64,000 nucleotides of DNA from Microbaculum sp051390635 (GTDB lineage: Bacteria; Pseudomonadota; Alphaproteobacteria; Rhizobiales; Tepidamorphaceae): contig NZ_JBPODT010000002.1 of the NCBI RefSeq assembly GCF_051390635.1, forward strand, positions 1,178,001 to 1,242,000, given 5' to 3'. Of the stretch, positions 20,185-28,104 are shown piece after piece. A program made the position numbers and the translations under genes. The first letter of the stretch is position 1. The number at the start of each line of letters is the position of its first letter. The notes beneath the pieces are model-generated. The model was not told where the DNA came from and made no database searches. It worked only from the letters and a program-made list of their open reading frames with translations.

Positions 20185-21504
20185 TCAACCGATCAATCTG
20201 GCGAGCGCGGAGTCCACCGACAGCGACTGTTTCTCGCCGGTCGCACGGTTCTTCAGCTCGACACTGCCTTCGGCCAGCCCCTTCGGTCCGACAACGAGCT
20301 GCCAGGGCAGCCCGATCAGTTCGGCGGTGGCGAATTTCGACCCGGCCCGCTCGGCCGTATCGTCGTAAAGAACGTCGAGCCCGGCCGCCGTCAGTTTCGC
20401 GTAGAGGTCCTCGCATGTTCCGTCCGTCGCGGCATCGCCGCTCTTCAGGTTGATCAGCCCCACATCGAACGGGGCGACGGACTGAGGCCAGATGATTCCG
20501 GCATCGTCGTGGCTTGCCTCGATGATTGCGGCGACAAGTCGCGACGGACCGATTCCGTACGATCCCATATGCACCGGCTTCTCGGTTCCGTCGGGCCCGG
20601 CGACGACCGCCTTCATCGGCTCGGAATACTTGGTGCCGAAGTAGAAGATGTGGCCGACCTCGATGCCGCGCGCCGAGATGCGTCGGTCCTCGGGAATGTC
20701 GGCCTCGAACTTCGCGGGATCGTGCTTCTCGTCGGTCGCGGCATACGAGCCGAGCCATTCGTTGACGATCGGCGAAAGGTCGCCGTCGAAGTCGGTGTCC
20801 TCGCCCGGGATCGGCAGGTCGAGAAGCGCCCTGTCGCAGAAGACCTCGCTCTCGCCGGTCTTCGCCAGGATGATGAACTCGTGGCTCATGTCGCCGCCGA
20901 TCGGCCCCGAATCGGCTGCCATCGGGATCGCCTTCAGACCGAGCCGCGCGAAGGTGCGCAGGTAGGCGACGAACATCCTGTTGTAGGAACGCCGCGCCGA
21001 CTCCTGATCGAGATCGAACGAATAGGCGTCCTTCATCAGGAACTCGCGCGACCGCATGACGCCAAAGCGCGGGCGCACCTCGTCGCGGAATTTCCACTGG
21101 ATGTGATACAGGTTGAGCGGCAGGTCCTTGTAGGAGCGGACATAGGCCCGGAAGATCTCGGTGATCATTTCCTCATTCGTCGGACCGAACAGCATGTCGC
21201 GCTCGTGCCGGTCCTGGATGCGCAGCATCTCCTTGCCGTAGTCGTCGTAGCGTCCGCTTTCGCGCCACAGGTCGGCGGCCTGGATCGTCGGCATCAGCAG
21301 TTCGATCGCACCGGCGCGATTCTGCTCCTCGCGGACAATCTGCTCGACCTTCTTCAGGACGCGGTGGCCGAGCGGAAGCCAAGCATAGATGCCGGCAGCC
21401 TCCTGGCGGACCATGCCTGCGCGAAGCATCAGTCGATGCGAGACGATCTCGGCTTCCTTGGGTGTCTCTTTGAGGATCGGCAGGAAGTAGCGTGACAGGC
21501 GCAT
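20185..21504 (-). CDS. proS: prolyl-tRNA synthetase (short type, no editing insertion)
   Basis: Class II synthetase charging tRNA-Pro. 439 residues from the ATG at 21504 (MRLSRYFLPILKETPKEAE), the start typical for the family. The 36 open codons upstream are not supported. Motif 2 is FRDEVRPRFGVMRSREFLMKD, the class II motif 3 region is VHMGSYGIGPSRL, and the C-terminal anticodon-binding domain follows. The INS editing domain of E. coli ProS (572 residues) is absent, as is normal in Rhizobiales, so trans-editing of Ala-tRNA-Pro would fall to a separate protein. Confidence 0.96.
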   Translation of the reverse strand: MRLSRYFLPILKETPKEAEIVSHRLMLRAGMVRQEAAGIYAWLPLGHRVLKKVEQIVREEQNRAGAIELLMPTIQAADLWRESGRYDDYGKEMLRIQDRHERDMLFGPTNEEMITEIFRAYVRSYKDLPLNLYHIQWKFRDEVRPRFGVMRSREFLMKDAYSFDLDQESARRSYNRMFVAYLRTFARLGLKAIPMAADSGPIGGDMSHEFIILAKTGESEVFCDRALLDLPIPGEDTDFDGDLSPIVNEWLGSYAATDEKHDPAKFEADIPEDRRISARGIEVGHIFYFGTKYSEPMKAVVAGPDGTEKPVHMGSYGIGPSRLVAAIIEASHDDAGIIWPQSVAPFDVGLINLKSGDAATDGTCEDLYAKLTAAGLDVLYDDTAERAGSKFATAELIGLPWQLVVGPKGLAEGSVELKNRATGEKQSLSVDSALARLIG

Positions 21505-21656
21505 AGGGTCTGGGAATCCAATGTGTTGGGTGTCGCGCGCGACACAAGCGCATCGGCGACGAAAAGACAAGGCCGGCGATACCCTCCCCCGCAACGCCCG
21601 ACTGGCGGCCACTCGAAATTCCGGTCAGCCGGACCGCCAGGCAACGGATGCATAAA

Positions 21657-21673
21657 TGTTCATATTGCGAACA
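21657..21673. repeat. 17-base inverted repeat TGTTC-N7-GAACA
   Basis: TGTTC and GAACA flank 7 bases in an AT-rich stretch upstream of proS (minus) and of the sRNA candidate (plus). The same stretch holds several TTGCGAA-like words (21665, 21684, 21698). It could be an operator. No known regulator is recognised. Confidence 0.3.
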
Positions 21674-21727
21674 ACCGAACGGATTGCGGACGAAATGTTG
21701 CGAATGGCATTCACAACAAGAAACATA

Positions 21728-21755
21728 TTGCAACGGTCGAATGGCTGCGTATTGT
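21728..21755 (+). promoter_or_regulatory. putative promoter of the sRNA candidate
   Basis: TTGCAA (21728-21733), a 16-base spacer and TATTGT (21750-21755) on the plus strand, giving an expected start near 21762 and a transcript of about 170 bases to the terminator at 21932. The hexamers are only moderately close to consensus. Confidence 0.4.
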
Positions 21756-21761
21756 AGCTTC

Positions 21762-21932
21762 CACAAAAGACCAAATGCCCACGCGCACCTTCGAAAAGGT
21801 GACATCGGCCCAGGTCTCGGGAGGAAACGGCTCGAATGCCGGCGAAGTTCGGCCTAGAGCACTGTGGTCAGGTGGAGGCCGCCGGACCATAGCGGTAGAC
21901 TTTTAGAAGCAAGGCGAAAGCCTTGCTTTTTT
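21762..21932 (+). ncRNA. candidate trans-acting small RNA between DUF1467 and proS
   Basis: No coding frame fits here on the plus strand, yet a textbook rho-independent terminator closes the region and a possible promoter opens it. A perfect 5' stem-loop (CACCTT/AAGGTG, 21786-21801) is followed by a GC-rich structured middle (GCCG/CGGC around 21838-21853) and the terminator stem. From memory, the rhizobial alpha-r9 sRNA family (Smr9C) of about 150 nt lies next to proS. The position and length fit, but I could not run a covariance model. The 5' end is uncertain by some tens of bases. Confidence 0.55.
21907..21932 (+). terminator. rho-independent terminator (plus strand)
   Basis: AAGCAAGGC, a GAAA tetraloop and GCCTTGCTT run into six T residues (21927-21932). 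There is no plus-strand protein gene for kilobases upstream, so it must end an RNA made within the proS/DUF1467 gap. It overlaps the last two bases of the DUF1467 gene, which comes from the opposite direction. Confidence 0.85.
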
Positions 21933-22212
21933 ATTTCCAGTCCTTCGGCGTGAAATCCGGCAGCAAGGGGATGTCGTCTATCGTCAGCCCGCCGTAGCCG
22001 ATGACGACGTACAGGATCGCGAAGATCACGGCCGACACCACCGTCGTGGCGATGAGCTTGCGCACCAGAAGCGGCCGCTCCGGCGCGCTTTCCGTAGACC
22101 CCGGAACCACCTCGCCCGTCTCCTCCTGGGAGCGCACGCCCCAGGGCAAAACGGCGAACAAGACGATCCACCAAAGTACGAAATAGACGGCAAGAGCGCT
22201 TGTGATCGGCAC
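21931..22212 (-). CDS. DUF1467 family membrane protein
   Basis: 93 residues starting with GTG at 22212 (VPITSALAVYFVLWWIVLF), supported by a GGAGG eight bases upstream. Two membrane helices (about 5-27 and 52-74) are separated by an acidic loop containing the conserved LPWGVRSQEE, which marks the DUF1467 family of alphaproteobacteria. Function unknown. The constant place between mce and proS suggests a housekeeping role. It follows mce by 16 bases. Confidence 0.85.
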   Translation of the reverse strand: MPITSALAVYFVLWWIVLFAVLPWGVRSQEETGEVVPGSTESAPERPLLVRKLIATTVVSAVIFAILYVVIGYGGLTIDDIPLLPDFTPKDWK

Positions 22213-22228
22213 GGTCAGACCCTCCGGC

Positions 22229-22633
22229 TCAAGCCTGTTCCAACTCGACGAGCGTACCGCAGAAGTCCTTCGGGTGCAGGAAAAGCACGGGCTTTCCGTG
22301 CGCCCCTATCTTCGGCTCGCCGCTGCCGAGCACCCGCGCGCCGTCCGCGAGAAGCTTGTCGCGGGCGGCGATGATGTCGTCGACCTCGTAGCAGATATGG
22401 TGGATGCCCCCATCCGGGTTGCGCTCCAGGAACCGCGCGATCGGTGAATTCTCGCCATAAGGCTCGAGCAGCTCGATCTTGGTATTGGGCAAGATGATGA
22501 ACACCGTGGTGACACCGTGGTCCGGCTGCGGAACGGCTTGCGACACCTCCGCGCCCAGCGTGTCGCGATAGGTGGCCGTGGCGGCCGCGATATCGGGCAC
22601 GGCGATGGCCACGTGGTTCAGACGCCCGAGCAT
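22229..22633 (-). CDS. mce: methylmalonyl-CoA epimerase
   Basis: Interconverts (2R)- and (2S)-methylmalonyl-CoA in propionyl-CoA metabolism. 134 residues, a vicinal-oxygen-chelate fold. Metal ligands are His7 (LNHVAIAV), a histidine in GGIHHICYEV and the glutamate in GTLVELEQA, all at expected places. Upstream is rnj (42-base gap), downstream DUF1467. Start ATG at 22633. Confidence 0.93.
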   Translation of the reverse strand: MLGRLNHVAIAVPDIAAATATYRDTLGAEVSQAVPQPDHGVTTVFIILPNTKIELLEPYGENSPIARFLERNPDGGIHHICYEVDDIIAARDKLLADGARVLGSGEPKIGAHGKPVLFLHPKDFCGTLVELEQA

Positions 22634-22675
22634 GATGTCCCCTTTACCAGGCGCGAATACAAACTTCGCCGCGGC

Positions 22676-24346
22676 TCATACCGCGACGACGAAGACATGA
22701 CAAACGGGCTTTTTGCCCCAACCCGCCATCACGGCGTTGCGCACGGCCCGCCGGATCGAATCCTCCAGCGCGTCGGGATCGCGCCGCCGCGCCCGCGGCA
22801 TCCCCGCCATCACCTTCTCGACCGCGTCGTGGACGATCTCGAGGAACGGCTCGTTCTTGCCGTCACGCTCGGGAACGCCGTCGAGCTCCACCTCAACATC
22901 GCCGACCAGATCTCCCCGATCGTTGACCGCGAGGGCCACGCCGACGAGGCCGACATAAGCGAGTTTGCGCCGCTCGCGGACCGAATCGCTGTCGGAGCGG
23001 ACGATCAGCCGCCCGTCCTTGTAGAGGCGCCCGACCGGCACCTTTTCCACGATCTCGGCGGCCTCCGGACCGAGCCGCACCATGTCGCCGTTATAGGCGG
23101 TGACGACCTGCCCGACCTTCATATCGCGGGCAAGCCGCGCATGCGCGGCCAGGTGCTGCGCCTCTCCGTGGACCGGAATGGCGATGTCGGGCCGCACCCA
23201 GGCATACATGTCGCGCAATTCGTCCTGACGCGGATGTCCCGACGTATGAACGAGCGCGTCACGGTCCGTGACGATCTCGATCCCGGCCCTGACCAGCGCG
23301 TTGACGACCGTGCCGATTTCCCGTTCGTTGCCCGGTATGGTGCGGGCCGAATAGACGACGCGGTCGCCTGCGACCAACTTGACGTTCGGGTGGCTACCGG
23401 CCGCGATCCGCGTCAGCGCGGCACGCGGCTCGCCCTGGCTCCCGGTACACAGCAGCACGACCTTGTCGCGCGGCAGCGTGTCGTACGTCTCTTCGCCCAG
23501 AAATGCCGGCAATCCGTCCAGCAGGCCGTTTTCGCGCGCCACCGTGATCACACGCTTCATCGCGCGCCCGACCACGACGACGCTGCGATCGGCCGAAGCG
23601 GCCGCCTCGCCGATCGATCGGATGCGCGCGACGTTGGAGGCGAACGCGGTCACCGCGACCCGATTCGGCGCGTTCGCGATCACCTCGGCCAGTCCCTTGC
23701 CGACGTCCCCCTCCCCCGGCGACCGGCCGTCGCGCAGGACGTTGGTCGAGTCGCAGATCATCGCCCGGCAACCTTCGTGCCCGAGCGCGATGAAAGGTGC
23801 CGGATCGAAAGGCGCACCGACCACCGGATCCTTGTCGATCTTCCAGTCCGCGGTATGCAGGACCGTGCCCGCCGGTGTGCGGATGACCACGGAGTTCGGC
23901 TCCGGGATGGAGTGCGTCACGGGTATCAGCTCTATGTCGAACGGACCGACCGAGAAACGCCCTCCGACCGGAACGGTCTCGATTGGGATATCCGGCGCCC
24001 CTGGCTCCTCCTGGATTTTCGCCGCCAGAAGACTGCCGGTGAACGGCGTCGCGTACACCTTCGCCCCGAGTCGCGGCCAAAGGTCGGGGAGCGCCCCGAA
24101 ATGGTCCTCATGGGCGTGCGTCAGCAGGATGCCGACGAGTTCGCCGCGCTCCGCCTCGATAAACGAGATGTCGGGCAGGATGAGATCGATACCCGGCAGA
24201 TGCTCCTCCGCGGCGAAGCTGACGCCGCAATCCACCATCAGCCAGGACCGCCGGCCCGGCGTACCGTAGCCGTAGAGGGCGAGGTTCATGCCGATTTCGC
24301 CGACACCCCCGAGCGGCAGGAACACGAGATCCGGTTGGCGCGCCAT
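22676..24346 (-). CDS. rnj: ribonuclease J
   Basis: Zinc-dependent 5'-3' exo- and endoribonuclease of the metallo-beta-lactamase/beta-CASP family. In alphaproteobacteria it works in rRNA maturation and RNA turnover. 556 residues. N-terminal zinc motif THAHEDHFGALPDLWP, later metal ligands IPVTHSIPEPNSVVI and HTADWKID, a beta-CASP insertion, and HTSGHPRQDELRDM with the beta-CASP histidine. The start ATG at 24346 has a GAGGAG site. It sits 11 bases after birA. Confidence 0.95.
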   Translation of the reverse strand: MARQPDLVFLPLGGVGEIGMNLALYGYGTPGRRSWLMVDCGVSFAAEEHLPGIDLILPDISFIEAERGELVGILLTHAHEDHFGALPDLWPRLGAKVYATPFTGSLLAAKIQEEPGAPDIPIETVPVGGRFSVGPFDIELIPVTHSIPEPNSVVIRTPAGTVLHTADWKIDKDPVVGAPFDPAPFIALGHEGCRAMICDSTNVLRDGRSPGEGDVGKGLAEVIANAPNRVAVTAFASNVARIRSIGEAAASADRSVVVVGRAMKRVITVARENGLLDGLPAFLGEETYDTLPRDKVVLLCTGSQGEPRAALTRIAAGSHPNVKLVAGDRVVYSARTIPGNEREIGTVVNALVRAGIEIVTDRDALVHTSGHPRQDELRDMYAWVRPDIAIPVHGEAQHLAAHARLARDMKVGQVVTAYNGDMVRLGPEAAEIVEKVPVGRLYKDGRLIVRSDSDSVRERRKLAYVGLVGVALAVNDRGDLVGDVEVELDGVPERDGKNEPFLEIVHDAVEKVMAGMPRARRRDPDALEDSIRRAVRNAVMAGWGKKPVCHVFVVAV

Positions 24347-24357
24347 GGTGGGCTCCT

Positions 24358-25146
24358 CTAATTTGTCCGCGGCATCGATGCGGCATCGCCGAAATGAACG
24401 TCCCCGGCCGATACCAGAACGCGCTCGCCGGCGTCGGTACGCACGACCAGCCGGCCGTCGGCATCGAGCGTCTCGAAAGTACCGTGAACCTCGCGCGGTC
24501 CCGATTTCACCGCCACCTGCCCGCCGATTCCCGACGCCCGTTCGAGCCAGGTCGACCGGATCGATTCCATGCCCTGACCGTCATTCCATTGAGCACACCG
24601 CTCGATCCAGCAATCCGACAGCACGGCGAACAGCTCTTCGGCCGTAACGGTCGCCCCGAGACCGGCGAGGCACACGGCGGGATACGGCACGCCCTGCGGC
24701 GCGGCGACGACGTTGACGCCAATGCCGACAACGACGGCGGACGCGTCGTCGTCGCGAGGCTCGCCTTCCAGCAGGATGCCGGAGATCTTTGCCCCGTTGA
24801 CAAGCACGTCGTTGGGCCATTTGAGCGAGATCGACGCTTCGCCGATATCCAAGCGCATCAACGCATCCGACAAGGACAGTCCGGCAACGAAGCCGAGCGT
24901 CGCGGCGATATTCACCGGAACCGATGTCGTCAGAAGCAGGCTGGCAGCGAGATTTCCGGGAGGCCCCTGCCAGGCTCGGCCCCGACGTCCGTGGCCGCTC
25001 GTCTGCGAGGAAGTGACCAACCAGATCGGCCCGCTCTCGCCGGCCCGGATGCGCTTCAGGGCCTCGTCGTTGGTCGAGCCGATGGCATCAAAGGATTCGA
25101 GGCGATAGCCGGCGCGGGCGGCCGCGGACCCGAGCACGAATCCCAT
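24358..25146 (-). CDS. birA: biotin--[acetyl-CoA-carboxylase] ligase
   Basis: Attaches biotin to carboxylase carrier proteins via biotinoyl-AMP. 262 residues from the ATG at 25146, 2 bases after the nuoN stop. Motifs: SFDAIGSTNDEA, biotin loop GRRGRAWQGPPGNLAASLLL, and KWPNDVLVNGAKISGILLE with the catalytic lysine. There is no N-terminal winged-helix domain, so it is a pure ligase and not a repressor, the usual alphaproteobacterial form. It is the distal gene of the nuo transcript. Confidence 0.94.
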   Translation of the reverse strand: MGFVLGSAAARAGYRLESFDAIGSTNDEALKRIRAGESGPIWLVTSSQTSGHGRRGRAWQGPPGNLAASLLLTTSVPVNIAATLGFVAGLSLSDALMRLDIGEASISLKWPNDVLVNGAKISGILLEGEPRDDDASAVVVGIGVNVVAAPQGVPYPAVCLAGLGATVTAEELFAVLSDCWIERCAQWNDGQGMESIRSTWLERASGIGGQVAVKSGPREVHGTFETLDADGRLVVRTDAGERVLVSAGDVHFGDAASMPRTN

Positions 25147-25148
25147 GG

Positions 25149-26579
25149 TCAGAAGAGCGACTTCGCAGCCGCCCCCGCAGCCTCGACCAGCGGCGCCGGA
25201 TAGACGAAGTAGAGCAGCACGACAACGCCGCTGACGCCGAGCACGGCCTTCAGTTCGCCGCCCATATGCTCGAACGGCGCCACGGGCTCGTCGAAATACA
25301 TGATCTTGACGATGCGCAGATAGTAGAAGGCGCCGACGACGCTGGTCAGCACGCCGATGACCGCAAGCGCGTAAAGCTCGGCCTCGATCGCGGCTAGGAA
25401 CACGTAGAACTTGGCGAAGAAGCCGGCCAGCGGCGGGATGCCCGCGAGCGAGAAGAACAGCACCGCGAGGAAGAACGCCGCTGTCCCGTTGGTCCGCGAC
25501 AATCCGGCGAGATCGTCGATCGTCTCCACGGTCGTGTCGCCGCGCCGCATGGCAAGGATGAAGGCGAAGGTGCCAAGCGTCATGGCGAGATAGATCGTCA
25601 TGTAGACGATGACGCCCTGCACGCCGGCCTCGCTGCCGGCGGCCAGCCCGACGAGCGCGTAGCCCATATTGGCGATCGACGAGTAGGCCATCAGCCGCTT
25701 GATGTTGCGCTGACCGATCGCGGCGAACGCCCCGAGCGCCATCGATGCGATCGAGATGAAGACGATGATCTGCTGCCAGTCGGTGGTGACCGTCGGAAAG
25801 GCTTCGACGACGACACGGATCAGCATGCCGATCGCCGCGATCTTCGGCGCCGAGGCAAAGAAGGCGGTAACCGGCGTCGGCGAGCCCTCGTAGACGTCCG
25901 GCGTCCACATGTGGAATGGCACGGCCGAGATCTTGAAGGCGAGACCGGAGAGTAGGAAAACGAGCCCGATCACGACCCCGATCGATGAGCCTCCGGCGGC
26001 CACCGCGTCTGCGATCCCCTCGTAGGTGACCGTTCCGCAGAAGCCGTAGATCAGCGAGGCGCCGTAGAGCAACATGCCGGACGCGAGCGCGCCGAGCACG
26101 AAATACTTCATGCCCGCTTCTGTTGAGCGCACCGAATCCCGCTGGATCGCCGCGAGCACGTAGGCTGCCAGACTCTGCAGTTCGAGGCCCATGTAGAGCG
26201 AGATCAGGTCGGTGGCCGAGACCATGACGAACATGCCCGCCGTCGCAAGCACGATCAGCACCGGATACTCGAACCGGGTGAGCCGGCCGAACCGCATGTA
26301 GTCGACAGACAGAAGGATCGCGACGGCCGAGCCGATCGCGATCAGGGTCTTCATGAACTTCGCGAACGGATCGAGCTGGAAGCTGCCGCCGAAAATCGGC
26401 TCGGGGTCGGCCGGGACCAGCCAGACCAGCACACCGGCGGCGATCACCAGCGCCATCGAAAGGCCCGCGGTTATGGAAACCGAAGCGCTGTCCTGGCGAA
26501 ACGCGCCGAACATCAACGCAGCCATAGCGCCGACGACCAGCAGGATTTCGGGGGCAATCGACATGAGGTTCAGGGTCAT
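25149..26579 (-). CDS. nuoN: NADH-quinone oxidoreductase subunit N
   Basis: Antiporter-like proton-pumping subunit of complex I membrane arm. 476 residues with about 14 transmembrane helices, the conserved glutamate in helix 5 (YMGLELQSLAAYVL) and a lysine-containing helix (NIKRLMAYSSIANMGY). Last nuo gene, 12 bases after nuoM and directly before birA. Confidence 0.96.
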   Translation of the reverse strand: MTLNLMSIAPEILLVVGAMAALMFGAFRQDSASVSITAGLSMALVIAAGVLVWLVPADPEPIFGGSFQLDPFAKFMKTLIAIGSAVAILLSVDYMRFGRLTRFEYPVLIVLATAGMFVMVSATDLISLYMGLELQSLAAYVLAAIQRDSVRSTEAGMKYFVLGALASGMLLYGASLIYGFCGTVTYEGIADAVAAGGSSIGVVIGLVFLLSGLAFKISAVPFHMWTPDVYEGSPTPVTAFFASAPKIAAIGMLIRVVVEAFPTVTTDWQQIIVFISIASMALGAFAAIGQRNIKRLMAYSSIANMGYALVGLAAGSEAGVQGVIVYMTIYLAMTLGTFAFILAMRRGDTTVETIDDLAGLSRTNGTAAFFLAVLFFSLAGIPPLAGFFAKFYVFLAAIEAELYALAVIGVLTSVVGAFYYLRIVKIMYFDEPVAPFEHMGGELKAVLGVSGVVVLLYFVYPAPLVEAAGAAAKSLF

Positions 26580-26591
26580 CGGATCACCTCG

Positions 26592-28103
26592 TCAATTGCC
26601 GATGGTGGCAAGCTGGGCGGCATGCTGCAGGGCCGCTTGGTATTCGGTTACGAGATTTTCGACGGAGACCGCGGTCACGTCGAAGACCGGCATCGGATAG
26701 ACGCCGAACAGGATCGTCAGGAAGACGAGCGGAGCCAGGATCACCACTTCGCGGGTGGTCAGGTCCTTGATGCCGCGCAGGTTCTCTTTCTCGATCGTGC
26801 CGAAGATCACCCGTCGGTAGAGCCACAGGGCATAAGCCGCAGACAGGATTATGCCAAAGGTGGCGAATACCGCGACCCATGTGTTCACGGAGAACGCGGC
26901 GAGCAGCGACAGGAATTCGCCGACGAAACCCGACGTGCCCGGAAGGCCGACATTCGCCATGGTGAAGACCATGAACGCGGCGGCATAGAGCGGCATCCGG
27001 TTGACCAGCCCGCCATAGGCAGCGATCTCGCGGGTGTGCAGACGGTCGTAGACAACGCCGACGCACAGGAACAGCGCGCCCGAAACGATGCCGTGCGAGA
27101 GCATCTGGAAGATGCCGCCCTGGATGCCCTGGACGGTGCCGGTGAACACGCCCATGGTCACGAAGCCCATATGGGCAACCGACGAATAGGCGATCAGCTT
27201 CTTGATATCGGTCTGCACCAGCGCGACCAGCGAGGTGTAGATGATCGCCACCACTGACAATGTGAACACGAACGGCGCGAACATGTCGGAGGCTTCCGGG
27301 AACATCGGAATCGAGAACCGCAGGAAGCCGTAGCCGCCCATCTTCAAAAGGATGCCGGCCAGGATCACCGAGCCCGCTGTCGGCGCCTCGACATGCGCGT
27401 CCGGCAACCAGGTATGTACCGGCCACATCGGCATCTTGACGGCGAAGGAGGCGAAGAACGCAATCCACAGCCATGTCTGCATGTTCGCCGGGAAATCGTG
27501 GGCGAGCAGCGTGGGAATGTCGGTCGTGCCGGCGTCCCAGTACATCGCCATGATGGCGAGCAGCATCAGCAACGAGCCGGTCAGCGTGTAGAGGAAGAAC
27601 TTGAAGGCCGCGTAGACGCGCCGCTTGTGCCCCCAGATGCCGATGATCAGGAACATCGGGATCAGGCCGCCCTCGAAGAACAGGTAGAACAACACGAGGT
27701 CCAGCGCGGTGAAGACGCCGATCATCAGCGTCTCGAGCACCAGGAATGCGATCATGTATTCCTTCACGCGAACGTCGATCGCGAACCAGCTTGCCAGGAT
27801 GCAGGCCGGCATCAGGAAGGTCGTCAGGATCACGAACAGCATCGAGATGCCGTCGACGCCCATGTGATAGGAGATCGCCCCGCCCAGCCAATCGCGCTTC
27901 TCGACGAACTGGAAGTCGGCCGTCGAGGGATCGAAGTAGATCCAGATCAGCAGCGAAAGCAGGAAGGTGATTACCGTCGTCCACAGCGCCACGAAACGGG
28001 CGTTGCGCACGGCGATCTCGTCGTCGCCGCGGATGGCGAAGATGAACAGCGCCCCGACAAGCGGCAGGAACGTTACGACGGAGAGGATCGGCCAACCGGT
28101 CAT
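26592..28103 (-). CDS. nuoM: NADH-quinone oxidoreductase subunit M
   Basis: Second antiporter-like subunit of the complex I membrane arm. 503 residues, about 14 helices. Key glutamate region FYLFFEGGLIPMFLIIG and lysine helix KLIAYSSVAHMGFVTMG are present, as is HTWLPDAHVEAPTAGSVILA. The start at 28103 follows nuoL by one base. A second frame is open antiparallel to most of the gene but shows no protein features. Confidence 0.96.
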   Translation of the reverse strand: MTGWPILSVVTFLPLVGALFIFAIRGDDEIAVRNARFVALWTTVITFLLSLLIWIYFDPSTADFQFVEKRDWLGGAISYHMGVDGISMLFVILTTFLMPACILASWFAIDVRVKEYMIAFLVLETLMIGVFTALDLVLFYLFFEGGLIPMFLIIGIWGHKRRVYAAFKFFLYTLTGSLLMLLAIMAMYWDAGTTDIPTLLAHDFPANMQTWLWIAFFASFAVKMPMWPVHTWLPDAHVEAPTAGSVILAGILLKMGGYGFLRFSIPMFPEASDMFAPFVFTLSVVAIIYTSLVALVQTDIKKLIAYSSVAHMGFVTMGVFTGTVQGIQGGIFQMLSHGIVSGALFLCVGVVYDRLHTREIAAYGGLVNRMPLYAAAFMVFTMANVGLPGTSGFVGEFLSLLAAFSVNTWVAVFATFGIILSAAYALWLYRRVIFGTIEKENLRGIKDLTTREVVILAPLVFLTILFGVYPMPVFDVTAVSVENLVTEYQAALQHAAQLATIGN

Positions 28104-28104
28104 A

